NCBI GenBank assembly: GCA_040954595.2
Contig: CM082579.2
Span: forward strand, 6,634,001 to 6,698,000
Length of the DNA: 64,000 bases
DNA from: Balanoglossus misakiensis
Taxonomy: Eukaryota > Hemichordata
Direction: 5' to 3'
Position 1 is the first letter of the stretch, and each line of letters starts with the position of its first letter. The notes under the pieces are model-generated. The model saw nothing but the letters and a program-made list of their open reading frames with translations, was not told the DNA's origin and did not search any database. Below are positions 23,379 to 36,200 of the stretch, piece by piece. The position numbers were made by a program, and so were the translations under genes.

Positions 23379-23405
23379 TGACCTATGCCCTTTGACCTGT
23401 GACCT
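23379..23405. promoter_or_regulatory. Four tandem nuclear-receptor half sites (DR1 array) at the LIAS start
   Basis: Hexamers TGACCT (23379-23384), TGCCCT (23386-23391), TGACCT (23393-23398) and TGACCT (23400-23405), each separated by one base. The middle pair is a consensus DR1 (minus strand AGGTCA-A-AGGGCA), the element bound by HNF4, RXR heterodimers and COUP-TF. The array lies 6 bp before the LIAS ATG, in the 5' UTR or core promoter. Use by a receptor is inference. Confidence 0.5.
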
Positions 23406-23411
23406 CTCAAG

Positions 23412-26400
23412 ATGGCAGCCGTCGTCAAACCTTACGCAACTGTTGTTGCCCTGATAAATCGGGGAACCAGGCCGAATTCGGTTGTTTCGTTGTCCCGGTG
23501 TGTACAGCAGGTAAGATAAAGTGAACATTTGTTGATTTATAAGTTTTTCCTCTCCTAACATTTTGTTGATTGCTGCGAGTCCGTAACGACGTACATTAGA
23601 CTAGTCATTACATGTACTGGTACTGACACAGATTCAAATGTGTTTCATTCCATCTGAACAGGGCAGAGGTCCATGTTGTTTCCAGTCAAATCGACAGTAT
23701 GCATCTCTCACCAAGGAACAGAAGGAAAAACTATCAGAAGGGCCAGACTTGGCTGATTTCATCTCAGGCAGTGTAGACGCCAGTACCACGTACGCAGGAA
23801 AGCTAAAGCTAGAACCAGGCGTTAAGAGGTTACGCCTTCCACCATGGCTGAAGACGGAAATCCCAATGGGCAAGAATTACAGCCAACTGAAGAAACAGCT
23901 GAGGAGCCTAAAACTACACACTGTAGGTTGAGTAGCCTCTTTGGCCTGGCTCCAGTTGCATGGTCAAAGGCTACACAAAAAATGTCCACGTCTTGGCAAA
24001 CAGGGATATGGGGGGGGGGGGGGGTATATGATATACTGTCTGTGGTACATCCGTGACCTGAGTGACTAACTCATATTCTGTTTAGCACCAGTGCTGATGT
24101 GATTAGAATGTTTGGATTGATTTAGTGGTTCTCAAGCCAGATCATTGAGAAACTTTCTCTACACCACAAAGCAGCTGTTTCCCTATCTGACTGTTCTCAG
24201 GTGTGTGAAGAAGCGAGGTGCCCAAACATTGGTGAGTGTTGGGGAGGCGGAGAGCACGAAACAGCAACTGCTACTATCATGGTGAGTACATCATTCATGC
24301 GATTCAACTGACCCCACAAACACCATTCTAAAATCATAATTTGTGTCATTCTATGAACATTTAGTACTGTGTATGCACATGTACAGTAACATGCCACTTT
24401 GTCTAACTCTGCGTGGCGTAGGTCCTCGGTGATACCTGCACGAGGGGTTGCAGATTTTGTTCGGTGAAGACATCGCGTGCCCCACCCCCACCAGACCCAG
24501 ATGAACCAGTGAATACGGCTGTGGCGATCGCAAGCTGGGGATTGGACTATGTTGTGTTGACCTCTGTGGACAGAGATGGTAAATAGGATTTATTGGGCTT
24601 GGGCTTGCGTAAAATGGCTTTTAGAAAATACATGATGTTGTGAGTGATTTTAATGCAAAGTGAAATTCCATCACCAACCAACATGTGTATGTGTTGTTTT
24701 TCACAGACATCAAAGATGGTGGGGCTTCGCATTTTGCGCAGACTGTGATTGAAGTCAAGAAAAGGTAAAATGTCTGTTTTTTATCGCAAACCTGTCACTG
24801 CAGTCATGAATAAACATACCGTAGTTTGCCGGGTAAGAGCCCCGGGTGCTGGGCCAACAGATTAGCGAAAAAACAGGGGGGGGCTTTAGCCCGGATATGG
24901 CCTCGAGATTTATGCAAATGAGGGATGGCCACCTCGACTTTTATGCAAATTTTTGAGTGGTTCATTCTCCGAGTCCAAGTCGGGATCTTCCAATGTTGGG
25001 TGTTTCGCGTCGAGGACGGACTGAAGCAGCTCCACGCGGCCGCTTTGGAAAGCTCCCCGGTGACCTCACACGCGGCAGGCACGGTCCCGAGGGACCTGTC
25101 TGAGGTCATGTTTTCTAGAGCGGCTATATATAACTCAGCGTGGCCAGTCGGCCGCGGTGGGTACGATAATCAGCGCGAAAGTAAATCATCATACATTTTT
25201 TTTTTTCACTTTTAGTGACTTTGGGGATGAAAATCCGCCTTTTTTGCATTGCACTTTATTAAATTTCCAAGAATTTAATGGATATTCGGCCGGGGGGGGG
25301 GGGGGGGGGGGGGGGGGTTGGGGCTTTAGACCGGATATGGCCTCGATCTACAAATGGGCCCTAAAACCAGGGGGGGCGTTTGTCCGAGCAGGGGTTCTTA
25401 CCCGGGCAACTACGGTATTATACAAATATGTAGTACGATTTGATTGTCGGTCACTCTCTCACTGAAGTCATTGTCATTGGTGCTAACATTCCCGATGCTG
25501 TATCCATCTGTAGAAATCCTGCAATATTAGTGGAATGTCTGACTCCCGATTTCCGTGGCGACATGGATGCCGTGGCAACAGTTGCCAGATCTGGATTGAA
25601 TGTCTACGCTCACAATGTGGAGACAGTGGAGGCCCTTCAAAGGTGAGAAAGGAGAGAGATCAGACCCACGGTAGTCTAGCGTCTAACCAAGCATTCTGAG
25701 GATGAACAGCAATGTCACATGAAAGAATACAGTGACATTTACTCACGAAACAGGAAAAAACTGCTGCATGACCTTGCGAAAAGAGAACGGAATATATTTC
25801 AGAGGAAGGATATAAACACTCTGGTTTTATGTTTTTGCTAGGTTTGTTCGTGACCCCAGGGCGAATTATAAACAGTCTTTGAGTGTGCTGGAACATGTGA
25901 AGAAAGTTGTTCCGTCAATGATCACCAAGACTTCAATAATGCTCGGCCTCGGTGAAACTGATGAAGAAGTCCTTCAAACTATGAAAGGTAGGGCATGTTC
26001 AAAAATGATAATATGGTTGAATGTTCATTCACTACATATCCAGATGTACATAAACATAAACGGTATCTTGTATCTAACATAAATAATGGAAAAAGGGCAG
26101 CGAGAGTGAGAGACTTTGTCCCTTTAATCACTGAACAAGGGTTTTGATTCTGTGTGAAATGAGAAAACACAGGCAAGAGTACACGAAAGACCACCCACGA
26201 TGAAGATGACAAACAGGCAGAAAACTTATAAGTATCCATACTGTACTCTTAGCAGTGGAACATAAATAACCCAGGAAGCCCTATCAAAGTCATCAGTAAA
26301 TTACATACGTTAATTGAAAAACCTTAGACAAACAGAAAAATGTACCTTTCTGTCTGTTTTTCCCCCTCAGATTTACGTGCCATCGACGTGGACTGCGTGA

Positions 26401-26902
26401 CGCTAGGCCAATACATGCAGCCCACCAAGAGACACCTGAAAGTCAAGGAGTATGTGACACCAGAGAAATTTCAACACTGGGAGAAGACGGCCAACGAGCT
26501 AGGATTTGCCTATGCCGCCAGTGGGCCTTTAGTCCGGTCATCGTACAAAGCAGGTGAATATATTGGCTGGTGTACTTTTGTCAGTCTTTCACAAAAGGAA
26601 GAGAAGTTTCAGCTGCAGGTGGAACAAAAATGTCACTTTTTTGTGGTGGGTTTACAATCCTGTCCATGCAAAAACAAATACATTTCAAATGTTACCGTTG
26701 GTGGCGCTAGCATAGCCCGCTTCTGTTAACAGATGATGCGTTGAGTCGTGCCTCAGTAGGAATGTATTGCATTCGTGTCTTCTTTGTAAACAATGTTAAC
26801 AATATGTTGCTGTTCTGTACCATTGCAGGTGAATTCTACATCACAAATATGCTGAAGAAGAAAGAAAGGGACAGCACATCTCAAAGCACAGAACAGTCAT
26901 AG
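23412..26902 (+). CDS. LIAS: Lipoyl synthase, mitochondrial (complete)
   Basis: Nine coding exons: 23412-23510, 23662-23922, 24201-24281, 24422-24578, 24707-24764, 25514-25642, 25842-25987, 26371-26553 and 26829-26902 (TAG). They total 1188 nt, encoding 395 aa. Radical-SAM enzyme that inserts two sulfurs into protein-bound octanoyl groups, giving lipoate on the H protein and 2-oxoacid dehydrogenases in mitochondria. The auxiliary-cluster motif [12 protein letters not shown] gives Cys122, Cys127 and Cys133. The radical-SAM CTRGCRFC gives Cys153, Cys157 and Cys160. [35 protein letters not shown] and [14 protein letters not shown] follow. The C-terminal [13 protein letters not shown] carries the RSSY serine that ligates the auxiliary cluster. 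All key residues are present, so the enzyme should be active. The N-terminus is Arg/Val-rich with no early acidic residues, as for a mitochondrial presequence. It is divergent from TRMT9B. Confidence 0.98.
24010..24024. repeat. Poly-G run in LIAS intron 2
   Basis: Fifteen consecutive G on the plus strand inside the 23923-24200 intron. Confidence 0.9.
24819..25415. mobile_element. 597-bp inverted-repeat element in LIAS intron 5, flanked by TA
   Basis: The ends are inverted copies: left CCGTAGTTTGCCGGGTAAGA, right (complement) CCGTAGTTGCCCGGGTAAGA. Each end is flanked by TA (24817-24818 and 25416-25417), as for Tc1/mariner-type target duplication. Inside, a block GGGGCTTTAG-CCGGATATGGCCTCGA occurs twice (around 24883 and 25321), and a 26-base G run lies at 25292-25317. 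No transposase reading frame is visible, so it is non-autonomous. It lies wholly within the intron 24765-25513. Confidence 0.65.
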
Positions 26903-27246
26903 CATTATTAATGGACAGAGTTTTAGAAATACGATGTATGTTTTGCAGTGTCACCAGAATCTATTTGATATTTACAGACCTTACAGATTTGTGTCTTTGA
27001 AGGTTTACATTTTGAGATTACAAACGGGGGATTACCCCACTATTGACATTACTGAAAGGAATGCTATGATGCTAGAAATTGTTTGATTCTGATTGGCTAC
27101 AAAAGTTTTTTTGTAGATTGAAGCCAGGAAGTACATCCATTTGAATTGTTATCATAATCTTCCTCGGCGAAACGGAATGAAGTTTTGTAGACTTCTTGTT
27201 TCAAACCAACTTGCCACATTTTCTTCTCATTTCAGAGAGAAATGCA

Positions 27247-27252
27247 AATAAA
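27247..27252 (+). promoter_or_regulatory. AATAAA polyadenylation signal (LIAS)
   Basis: Exact AATAAA 345 nt after the LIAS stop, with a TTTGCTGT stretch downstream. The LIAS 3' UTR is taken as 26903 to about 27275. Confidence 0.6.
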
Positions 27253-27300
27253 CGTTTGCTGTAATATATAAGTCAAATGTTGCATACTCGTTTATTATTC

Positions 27301-28870
27301 TAAAACAAGTAGAGTGGTCGCTTATGGATGGCACAGCGGCGACTGGTAAATTTGGCCCACTAACACCTGTTGCGTGACCCTGTTTGTGGAAGCCTCAAGG
27401 AGATTACCTAATTAACTGAGCAGTTCGACAGCTTTACTCCGTGACATGAAATTATAAAATCGACGTCGTTTTCATAGAACGGTAGCCGGTACTTCGTGTG
27501 TCGAGACCTTTTGCGGTAATACAGCGCCACCAAACGTCTGAGTTTGGTGTGTGGAAGGTTGAAAGGCTCAACGGGCAAACCTGAACAATTATGAGATACA
27601 TACACCTTTTGACTGAAAATCTGACAGAAACCTTCAATATAATATAAATCCACTGAAATCTCTGATTATTCGTCCATAAAATGGCGGGGAAAATGAGAAT
27701 AGCTCAAACAAGAATTTGAAAAACCCTCCTATACGCAGCACAGTGTATTGTCGTTTTCGAGAAAATTAGAATTGCTTCATTGATGTCGCATCTTCTGGCC
27801 TTCCAGTCTTGTGTACATCAACAAGTTAAACACAGGATTCTAACAGATGACGTAGGTCCTGGATGCTAACCCATTGCCCACGATCACGTAAATGACAAGG
27901 AAGCAAGACATACATGATAAGGCCGCGGGTTTTTGTCATCCTGCGTTTGATAGGTGCCAACCTTGTTCCCACACACAGGTCAGAGAAACCAGACCGGAAC
28001 ATGCCCCTGGGGTTTGTTTGTTGTGATCATTGGTACGATCACGTCCTGGCGTGCGTCGAGTCTTTCGGTAAACGTTTAGTTGTCAAGTGATCAGCCTGTA
28101 AGTTATATGTACTTTTACTCGTTCCTAAGAATCGCGTCAAACGATCTTCTACAGGAAGGGCACCAGTTTGAAGGGCGAAGTAACAGGAGGTTCCCAAGGC
28201 CTTTTCAGGTGTATTTACTTCCCCTGTGGTGTAAACTTTCTTGTATTCTATTACACAGTTTACAGGTATTTTCCTTCTGTTGGCCGACACAAGGCGAGCC
28301 CACGCCACGGGATGATTGAGCGATGAGACCTCTCCTTATATCGTCAGTGTAAACGGACACTCAAGTGAACAGATGATGCTTCAGATAAATAACCATTTCT
28401 ACATGATCAGGAATCGAAATTGTAACCCTGTATAGATCTTCAACTTGGATTGTGGTGGATGACAATTAAGCGTTTGGAAACGAAATGAATATTCGTTTTG
28501 AAAAAAAAATGAAATCCTGATCACAGCCTGAACACTTGTTGAATTTTAATAGAACGGCTCAAAATCTTTTTTAAGGGTAGCGCTTTCAAGTACTTTTGTT
28601 ATTGCCTTTCGATTCTGTCAACGTTGAGTCTTGAATGATAAAACTGTAGCCACGGTTACTGGCTTGAAATCTGCATCGCATCTTACAAAGTACATTGCAT
28701 CTGATCTATAATGTAAAATATTTGCTAACGTTTGCGTCGGTTTCTGCCGTACTTACTCCACACACAGCTCGCCCTGCGCCTCAACCCAATATAACCTCGA
28801 CTATAGGTTCAGCTAAAGTACAAAGGTATCAAGTTCGGATATCGAGCGCACGATAATGCCTCTTACCCAT
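27301..28870. other. Intergenic region after LIAS, no gene seen
   Basis: CpG content rises visibly from here. The longest open stretch is an 81-codon minus-strand frame (27653-27408) without any recognised domain, acceptor or donor support. Nothing else can be supported. Confidence 0.5.
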
Positions 28871-30930
28871 CAGCAGCGAAATTGATCTTAAAAATTGTTG
28901 AAATGCTAAGAAAACATGTATCACTATCCAGATGTCGATATTGATTGTATTTTGCTGCGTGTAGTTCTTGCCCTTGCGTCCACTACGCAGTTGAACGAAC
29001 GGTCAGGGTATGTGTCAAAATATGGGGGAGGGGGAGAGGGCGCCTGTCAGGTTAGTGCTAGTCACATATTAAGAAACATACCGAATATTCCAAGAGTGGT
29101 TCTTACTGATCAGAAATCGTGGTGACGGTGCCAATTAAAGTTCTCGAAAAGTTTAACACCATATCTATGTTTCTTAAGACACGTACGTGAACACACATGC
29201 AAGAATGCCGCAGATATGATAGCTGGTAGACAGGTAACTTTCCGGGGTTGCCTTACCCTGGTTTAGAGCTGACCATATTGGCTGAACCGAAAGTATTGGC
29301 GTCTGCTGTCTTTGTAACACCTGTGAAAACATCATTGATTGATACAAATTCTTCACTCACTATCGATCAAATGTGGTACGGTATGGCTGTGTATCAAATC
29401 ACATTTGCCCATAGACGCTCTCGTACATAAAGGGGAAAAAACTACAGCAAGAATACGTTGTCTAATTCTAGTATAGCGACTTTGCATTTAAGATAATACG
29501 GCGCAAAATTATTTCAACTGTATTTTTTTAATTGATACAGCCAGTCTCACGTGTTATCAAAAGCATCGATTTGTCGATCATCAAAGTGCCTGCGGGCGTG
29601 ACGTATCATCGACACGGCGTGACGTCAAAGAATGATAACCTCACTGTACACACACGCCAAGGTGAGCAAAGCGATCGATCGTCGGGAATGATTTTGAAGT
29701 ACAGTCAAGGAAAACTCACAATGCACATAGCATTTTAAATATACACCACCAACAGATGATAATATTAAAGTACCTTATAATACTATATCGGATCTTTAAA
29801 ATCGATTATACTATTGGCGTGGACACGTGCGAAGTCCTGGGTTTGCCGGTCGTTGCACCTGGGTTTCAGTTGTCAACCATACTAAGAAGAAAAGTGAAAA
29901 TAAAATAATTTCTAAATAACAAATGTTTCGTTACTTGCGACAAAAACACGGAGTGTGAAAAGTTGTTTTTTCCCCAGAATTTTCCAACAACATAAAAGCG
30001 CTTTGATCAATATGCAAGGGTGCGAATGATCTGAGAAAGTATTATTGGGACAGAGGTGCGCCTTATACTTCTCACCTGAATGTTTTAGTATCGTGCATTG
30101 CATCTTTTTAAGGCAATGTCAGGGTGACTTTGGCACGTTCATTCCACCTGCATGGCTGTTTACGTTGATGCGAATTGATATTGTGTTTCCAGTGTTTATT
30201 TTAGGTTCGTATAATCAAATATTGATGCTTGGATTCATATCGGTACGAGGCTGCTTCAGTGTGTCGCATTACACTAACTGCACCATACGAAACCGCTCAA
30301 CACTAGGCTACATACATGTAACAGTACATATTTTTCTTTTAATCCATCACACTGTAAAACCTTTGTACGTCACACTTCAACGCAAAATGTATAAGACACA
30401 AAGAAACACAAATAAGTGCTCAGCTCATGAGCTCAACACAAAATCCAATCTTATGCCGATGAACAAGCGAACTAAACAGAATCCCCCACCGCGACTGAAT
30501 GGGCTGCTGACAATCCCATTCAGATCACGGGCAAACACGAAAGCCATTAGACCGAAGTCGCACGACGAACCCAAAGTTAAGCGTGAAGTGGAAAACAAAT
30601 ACGAAAGCTTTACAAATGCGTTCAGCCTATACAGCTATCCAACACTACACTATCATCTGGCAAAACTCAAAATACCCAATAGCAAACAATCGTGTTGATA
30701 CATTTTCGTTTCGATTTCGTGAGTTCAACGGGAGTTCAGAACTTTCAGTGAACTGTCTACAATTTCTGCGACAAACGACCGAACACTCGCTGTGTGTCAA
30801 ATCAATACCCGCGTTGCTAACGGCCTTGTTGACTGTTACATGCACAATATGGACATTGCGGAGCAAAGCTAGCTCTGGTCAAAATATTGATAAAGTACGT
30901 ACTGACAAAACGCCAGATATCAGCAAACGA
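28870..30930. repeat. Diverged duplicated unit, copy 1 (blocks A-B-C)
   Basis: Holds block A (28878-29010), block B (about 29580-29690, with two GGCGTGACG-like words) and block C (about 30700-30900, with GTTGACTGTTACA). These recur in the same order and orientation at 33.29, 33.74 and 34.8 kb. Identity is roughly 65-80 percent by eye over 80-130 bp blocks. No coding frame is shared between copies. Confidence 0.5.
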
Positions 30931-32325
30931 TGAAGCACAGTCAAAAGACGGTTGTTGTCGATCGGAAATTTGACTACAGTTCGAGTTGATAAGGCGCCCT
31001 CGCGTGGCTGATTAAACATTTTCTCTGTATTCTTTCGATTAAACACAATGGCATCACACCGGCGATATAATTTGCTTCAAATTGATTTCCAGATGTATGC
31101 AGCATGAAATCTTAATTATAAACATTTAAAACATATCCTATGTTTCAGAACGGATGTCAGCGTCCTCTACTGAATCTAACCGTAAATAGCGCGTATTCTC
31201 CGTCACGTTGTTCCTGTTGTGTGCTACACATTCAGGAAAGCATTCATTCACCTGGCTTATCACGTACACGTTGACTTGTGGAACTATAAATAGATATTAG
31301 GAAGAATGCCATTGGAAATTGGCTGGCCTCGGGATAAATGCAGAATGCATTATACTTCAGAAGACGAATTGATCAAAGTGGCGAGTTTTTTTTATACAAA
31401 AACACAACCATCATCACACGATCATGTGAGCAGCATGCATGATACACGTATGCATGCACACAATGAAATGCGTTGAAGACACTTTCGTCCGTTGATCGCA
31501 GCGAGAAAAACAGAGCCCGTCATGCAAATGATGAAACAGTGACAAACAAGACACGTGTTAAAAAGCGGCTGTTTAATTTGCGTGGAATCGACCCTTCATT
31601 GTTTTTTCCATTTATCACACATTTGTCTCCAGTCGTCCCAAGAATTTCGTAACGTTCTTTTCAATCGCATATACGCCAAGGGGATATACTATTATTTTTG
31701 TAGACACGCGACTGTGATACACGTACAGACCAATTTGGTCGGATAAACATGTTTTCGTTCACTGAGACAATTATAGGAATAGGAGCGTTCAGTTTCAGGC
31801 AATTTCCCGATATCGAAAACGATCGACGTTATGATTTCAATGACTGCTCCCGGGCCTTTGTCCTTCGACTGTTCAGCGATGATATTTTTCTTGAATAAAT
31901 TTTCACCTGTTTTCTGGAGGATTTTAACTCAGTCTCTAGGCAACAGACAATCACAGCTCGGCGGAAACGCGTAGCATCATGATGAGGATCAGACCACTTA
32001 GCGTGAAGTTCAGTAGAGACGGACTAGCGACTTAGACCTTATGATTCAAGGTAAAGGTGAATTTTACCGACAGTTCAGTTTTCCGTGAGCAGGAAATTCC
32101 AGCGGCAATGACACGTTCCAGTTTCTGCGACCTGCGAAGCGACAGGGTCGTCTCGAGCAGGAAAATCACTGACCCAAGTTATGGCAGTATATCATAAAAA
32201 TTCGGGTGATTTTTATCATCATTATCACGGTATGTGAAACTAACAAAGGGGCGCTCTTTACCATCACCTAGATTGTCAAAGGATTACTATACCATTGTAA
32301 AATAGGGTTTAAGTGTAGGTATTAG
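30931..32325. other. Intergenic, nothing recognised
   Basis: CpG-containing non-coding sequence with no open frame of interest, no tRNA-like boxes and no inverted-repeat element seen. Confidence 0.45.
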
Positions 32326-32524
32326 CCGTAGGTATTTAGCATATCAAAAATGTTGATATGTGGCGTGAGTGGGGGAATTCAAATGCTAATATAGCGACCA
32401 ACCAATAGAATGAAACCATTGCCATTTTCCATCTGGTAGTCGTAGGTATTACGCATATCAAAGCTTTTGATTTGTGACGTCAATCAGTGGGGGTCTCAAA
32501 TACTATAGCGACCAACCAAAAGAG
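32326..32524 (+). repeat. Two degenerate tandem copies of a ~85-bp sequence
   Basis: Units 32326-32409 and 32440-32524 share CGTAGGTATT, GCATATCAAA, a GTG.CGT core, AGTGGGGG and ATAGCGACCAACCAA in the same order. An extra GTAGGTATTAG lies just upstream at 32316. The second copy carries an exact TGACGTCA. Confidence 0.65.
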
Positions 32525-33279
32525 ATATGATTAGAAAAACAGGAACATTACTTTGCCTTGAGAGTGCCTGAAACCGGTGAAACCCAATGTGTCCTTCGCT
32601 GCCAGCTTCCGACCGAAACCATTTCCTCGGACATGATTGTTCGTGCCAACGGAAGTCACCATGGCAACCAGACAGGATGTAGAGCAGTACGCTGAAGTGC
32701 AGTTGAGGATGTACGATCGGTAAATTCAAAGTATTGTCATTCCTTTTAGTTGTGGATTTTTTTACTCTCCTTGAAAGTACTTTGTATAAATACGGATACT
32801 ATACGGATACTATATTGCTGAGCTATGTTTAACACCTTATTATATGAAAATAACTACAGTGTATAGTTAGTAGAAGTTTCCAGCAATGTAATCCTACGGG
32901 AAGAGACTCATTCCACGTGTTAAAAGGTATTCATCATGGCTCACATTAGGAAGAGAGTCCGCTGAAGTGTCTGTAGGAATAAAATGCACCAGACTTGACA
33001 ATCGGTGTCGACACTCAAACATGATACCGTTTTCTTTAGCCAGATTACCGGCAACTCAGTCAAGCAACGGCCAACTTGTAACTGTCTTCACGTTTTACTG
33101 TTTCACTGCATCACGATGACGCAAATTACCATCCCAAGTCTTTCGAGTGCGCCGTAAGTGTATGGGTACAAGCTCTGAACTTTAAAAGAAGACTCTCCAT
33201 CGATGTTGGAAAGGTTACACCAAAGGTACACATGTATAAGTTCACATATCGAACACATATAATAAGTAAACTAATACGT

Positions 33280-36200
33280 GCGCTGCGAAATCGATCTCTT
33301 AAATAGCTGAAATGCTGCTAAAAGGGCGTATTCTGATAATGTCACCAGATATCGGTATTGATTTTGCTCCATACGTCTTGTCTTCGTACCCACCACACAG
33401 TTGAACGACCTGCACTCTAAAAATCGTGAGGCGAACGGTTGTGAAGGGATAGACATAGGCGGATAGACAACACAACCATTGAGTCTAGATGCACGGGAAT
33501 ATATCTAAGATCGGACGAGAAAATTCTTTTTTTTTAGTCAGAGAAGAGTAAACTCAGACGATTTCTACGACATAAACTATGTCCCCTTCTACAATAGTTT
33601 CTTTCATTCTGCAGCTATAGCATGTTGTATCGAAAGAACAAAATGGCTGATCTTTCAGACGTATTTCGATTAGCTGTGTTTAAATTACTCCCCCTTTATC
33701 ATTCGGCTTACTGTGTGTGTCGAATTTTGGAGCATCATGCCTTGCCTTCGGGCGTGACGTATTATTAATACGGCGTGACGTCATGCCAGGGTATACCGCA
33801 ATGCGATCGATGGTTGACATACATGAATAAATCATAATGCAACAGAATCAGTTTTTTAAAAAATGCTATCAACAGTCGGTAACTGTGCACCTTATATGCC
33901 GTATTGGGTTTTGTCATGAATCATGCATATGTTCTGTGATTTTCTAAAGGGATGTGCAATATCCAGTCATTTGCTAGCCTTTCAGTCATTTCTGTCAAAG
34001 TGCGTCATTTAAAAAAAAAACCATGTATCATTTCATAAGCCCAGTCTCAGATGTTAATATCAGATTTTACAATGTGAATTTTTCATGTGTTCAGATACAT
34101 CAAATCCAATAAGAACTTAATGCGCTTTTAGATGATTCTGGACGTTGACAGCGAAGATTGCAGATTATTTTAAGAAGGGAACATGCGCGTCGATCAGGAC
34201 AAGAGACGCTACGACGGTCCATTTTCGCACAGACGTTCAATATCATGCATTTTCATCATTTTTACGCAAGGCTGTTTATGATGAGGTCAGATGATATTGT
34301 AGATATGAAAGTGATTGTGGTTGTTTCGTTTAGGTTTGTTTCACGTCGCTCATATTTTGAGAGTAGATTCACGACGGCGCTTAGCTTCAATCTTTGTAAC
34401 ATCACAGTACATCACACGGCATTGCAGTGTACAGTGTGCCAGCACAGTATATTACAATGTGTCTACGTCACACGGTGCTGCATTTGTACGTCGAATTTAC
34501 TGCCTTATTAAATGAAATAACCGAAAGCTCGGTCAAATGTAGACATTTTCAATTCTTCAGGCCAAAACAGAAAATAAATTCAGTTATCTTATCAGATATA
34601 ATCTTCGAACTAAACGGCGATCCGCCAAAAACAAGTCTTAGTCTAACAAAATCTAACAGGATATGGCCGGATAATACAAAACAATATTCTTGAAGTTGAA
34701 TCCGTCAACACAATGTACAAAGTTCATTCAACCTTTAAAAACAGATCAATAGGCAATAAAAAAATACATCCTGATGCGTGTAATCATGTTGACTGAGTTT
34801 ACTATTGGATATTTTGTGCGTGGAAAAGATGAATACAAGTTCCGTCCCAGACGGAATGAAAACTCTCTCTGTTTTCTAATCGATAATGTGGTTACTAATA
34901 GCGTTGTTGACTGTTACAACCACAAAGACGTTATTGTTATCACAAGTGGCGTAAATGGATCAGCGTAAGGAGCATATCGATTCAATAATGACTATTTACA
35001 GACTGGAGTACGCGTTGCGTATCATGAGTGTTTTCCCCTGCGACGTTGCGATGTATTCTCTAGGCCAGTAATACGACGAACCTCTATTTGTAGTATCTGC
35101 TATAATACTAGTATTTATTTCTAAAACATTCATTCATCCAGTCAGTCAGTCCCGATATCACTGTGACGCCCACCGTTCGATCTGTTTCTTGTGTGGTTCC
35201 AACCAACAGGTCTAGGTCTGGCGGGTCAAACGGCCCATTTTTAGAAATGCAACCTTGACAGAAATTTCGTGGTTTTAAATGTTGCGTCAAGGCATTTTTG
35301 TGTGTTGTCTTTAAAAAAAATGTTTTGTAGCATGGAGAAAATGCTGACTCCCTTTACAAGTATATTACACAGGTGTACGAATATATTTCAATGGGGCAGT
35401 TTTTATTTTAAATCAGATATCGAGACAGTTTATCGGAAGTGACACCGGTCGAATCGTAGTTTGGTAAACGAGGCAAACGTCATTCGAATAGACATAGCGC
35501 CACCATGCGTTCGATTATTGACATTCTCTCAGGCTGGTACATGTATCGATAACATTTTGCATTTGACTTCAATTCCCCCGTTTTTCTTTATGTATAATAA
35601 TCACGTATGAAATCAATTACGGATAACACAGCGACGGGAGAGTGAACAATTATATCTCGTCACTTTTTTTATCATTCTTAATGTTGGGCAAAGGGCTCCC
35701 GGTTCTGTGCGCAAAAGTACAGGTGTTATTTTCCCAGCGGCGCAGGGGCGTGTGGAGTGGCCGACAGCCTTTCAATCGAAACAGCTTGGATTGAACAGTG
35801 ACGTCGTTACAATTAAGTCTTTGTCACCTGAATGTTCGCATGTGGATGAAAGAACAGACAAGTGGTGCTTTTTGACCAAAACGGCCCCGCATGTACGTCA
35901 TCGATGATATTTCAGCAATACAGATGGCCCGATTTTGGTCACTGTGAATCACGGCTTCGTGGAAATCAATTTTGGAATTCAAATTATAAAGCACCAATTC
36001 TCGGGTAACTGGGTCAAATTCAAAACTCCAAAAGAAAAGCAAAATATTTTTGTGTGTGAAGAGCATGGTAATTACAGTTAACAGTCATCTTCAGAGGAAA
36101 ACCCCATACACACGCTCAGTTCCGAGCAAATCAGTTTTGCCTCTTACAAATAAGTTGTCCGGGGTTTCACGATGTCGCAGCGGGCGCAAATGTGAAGTGT

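Noticed and set aside
27408-27653. 81-codon minus-strand open frame downstream of LIAS with a plausible-looking basic protein
   Set aside because: No known motif, no splice or upstream promoter evidence. The length is within chance expectation for this much sequence.
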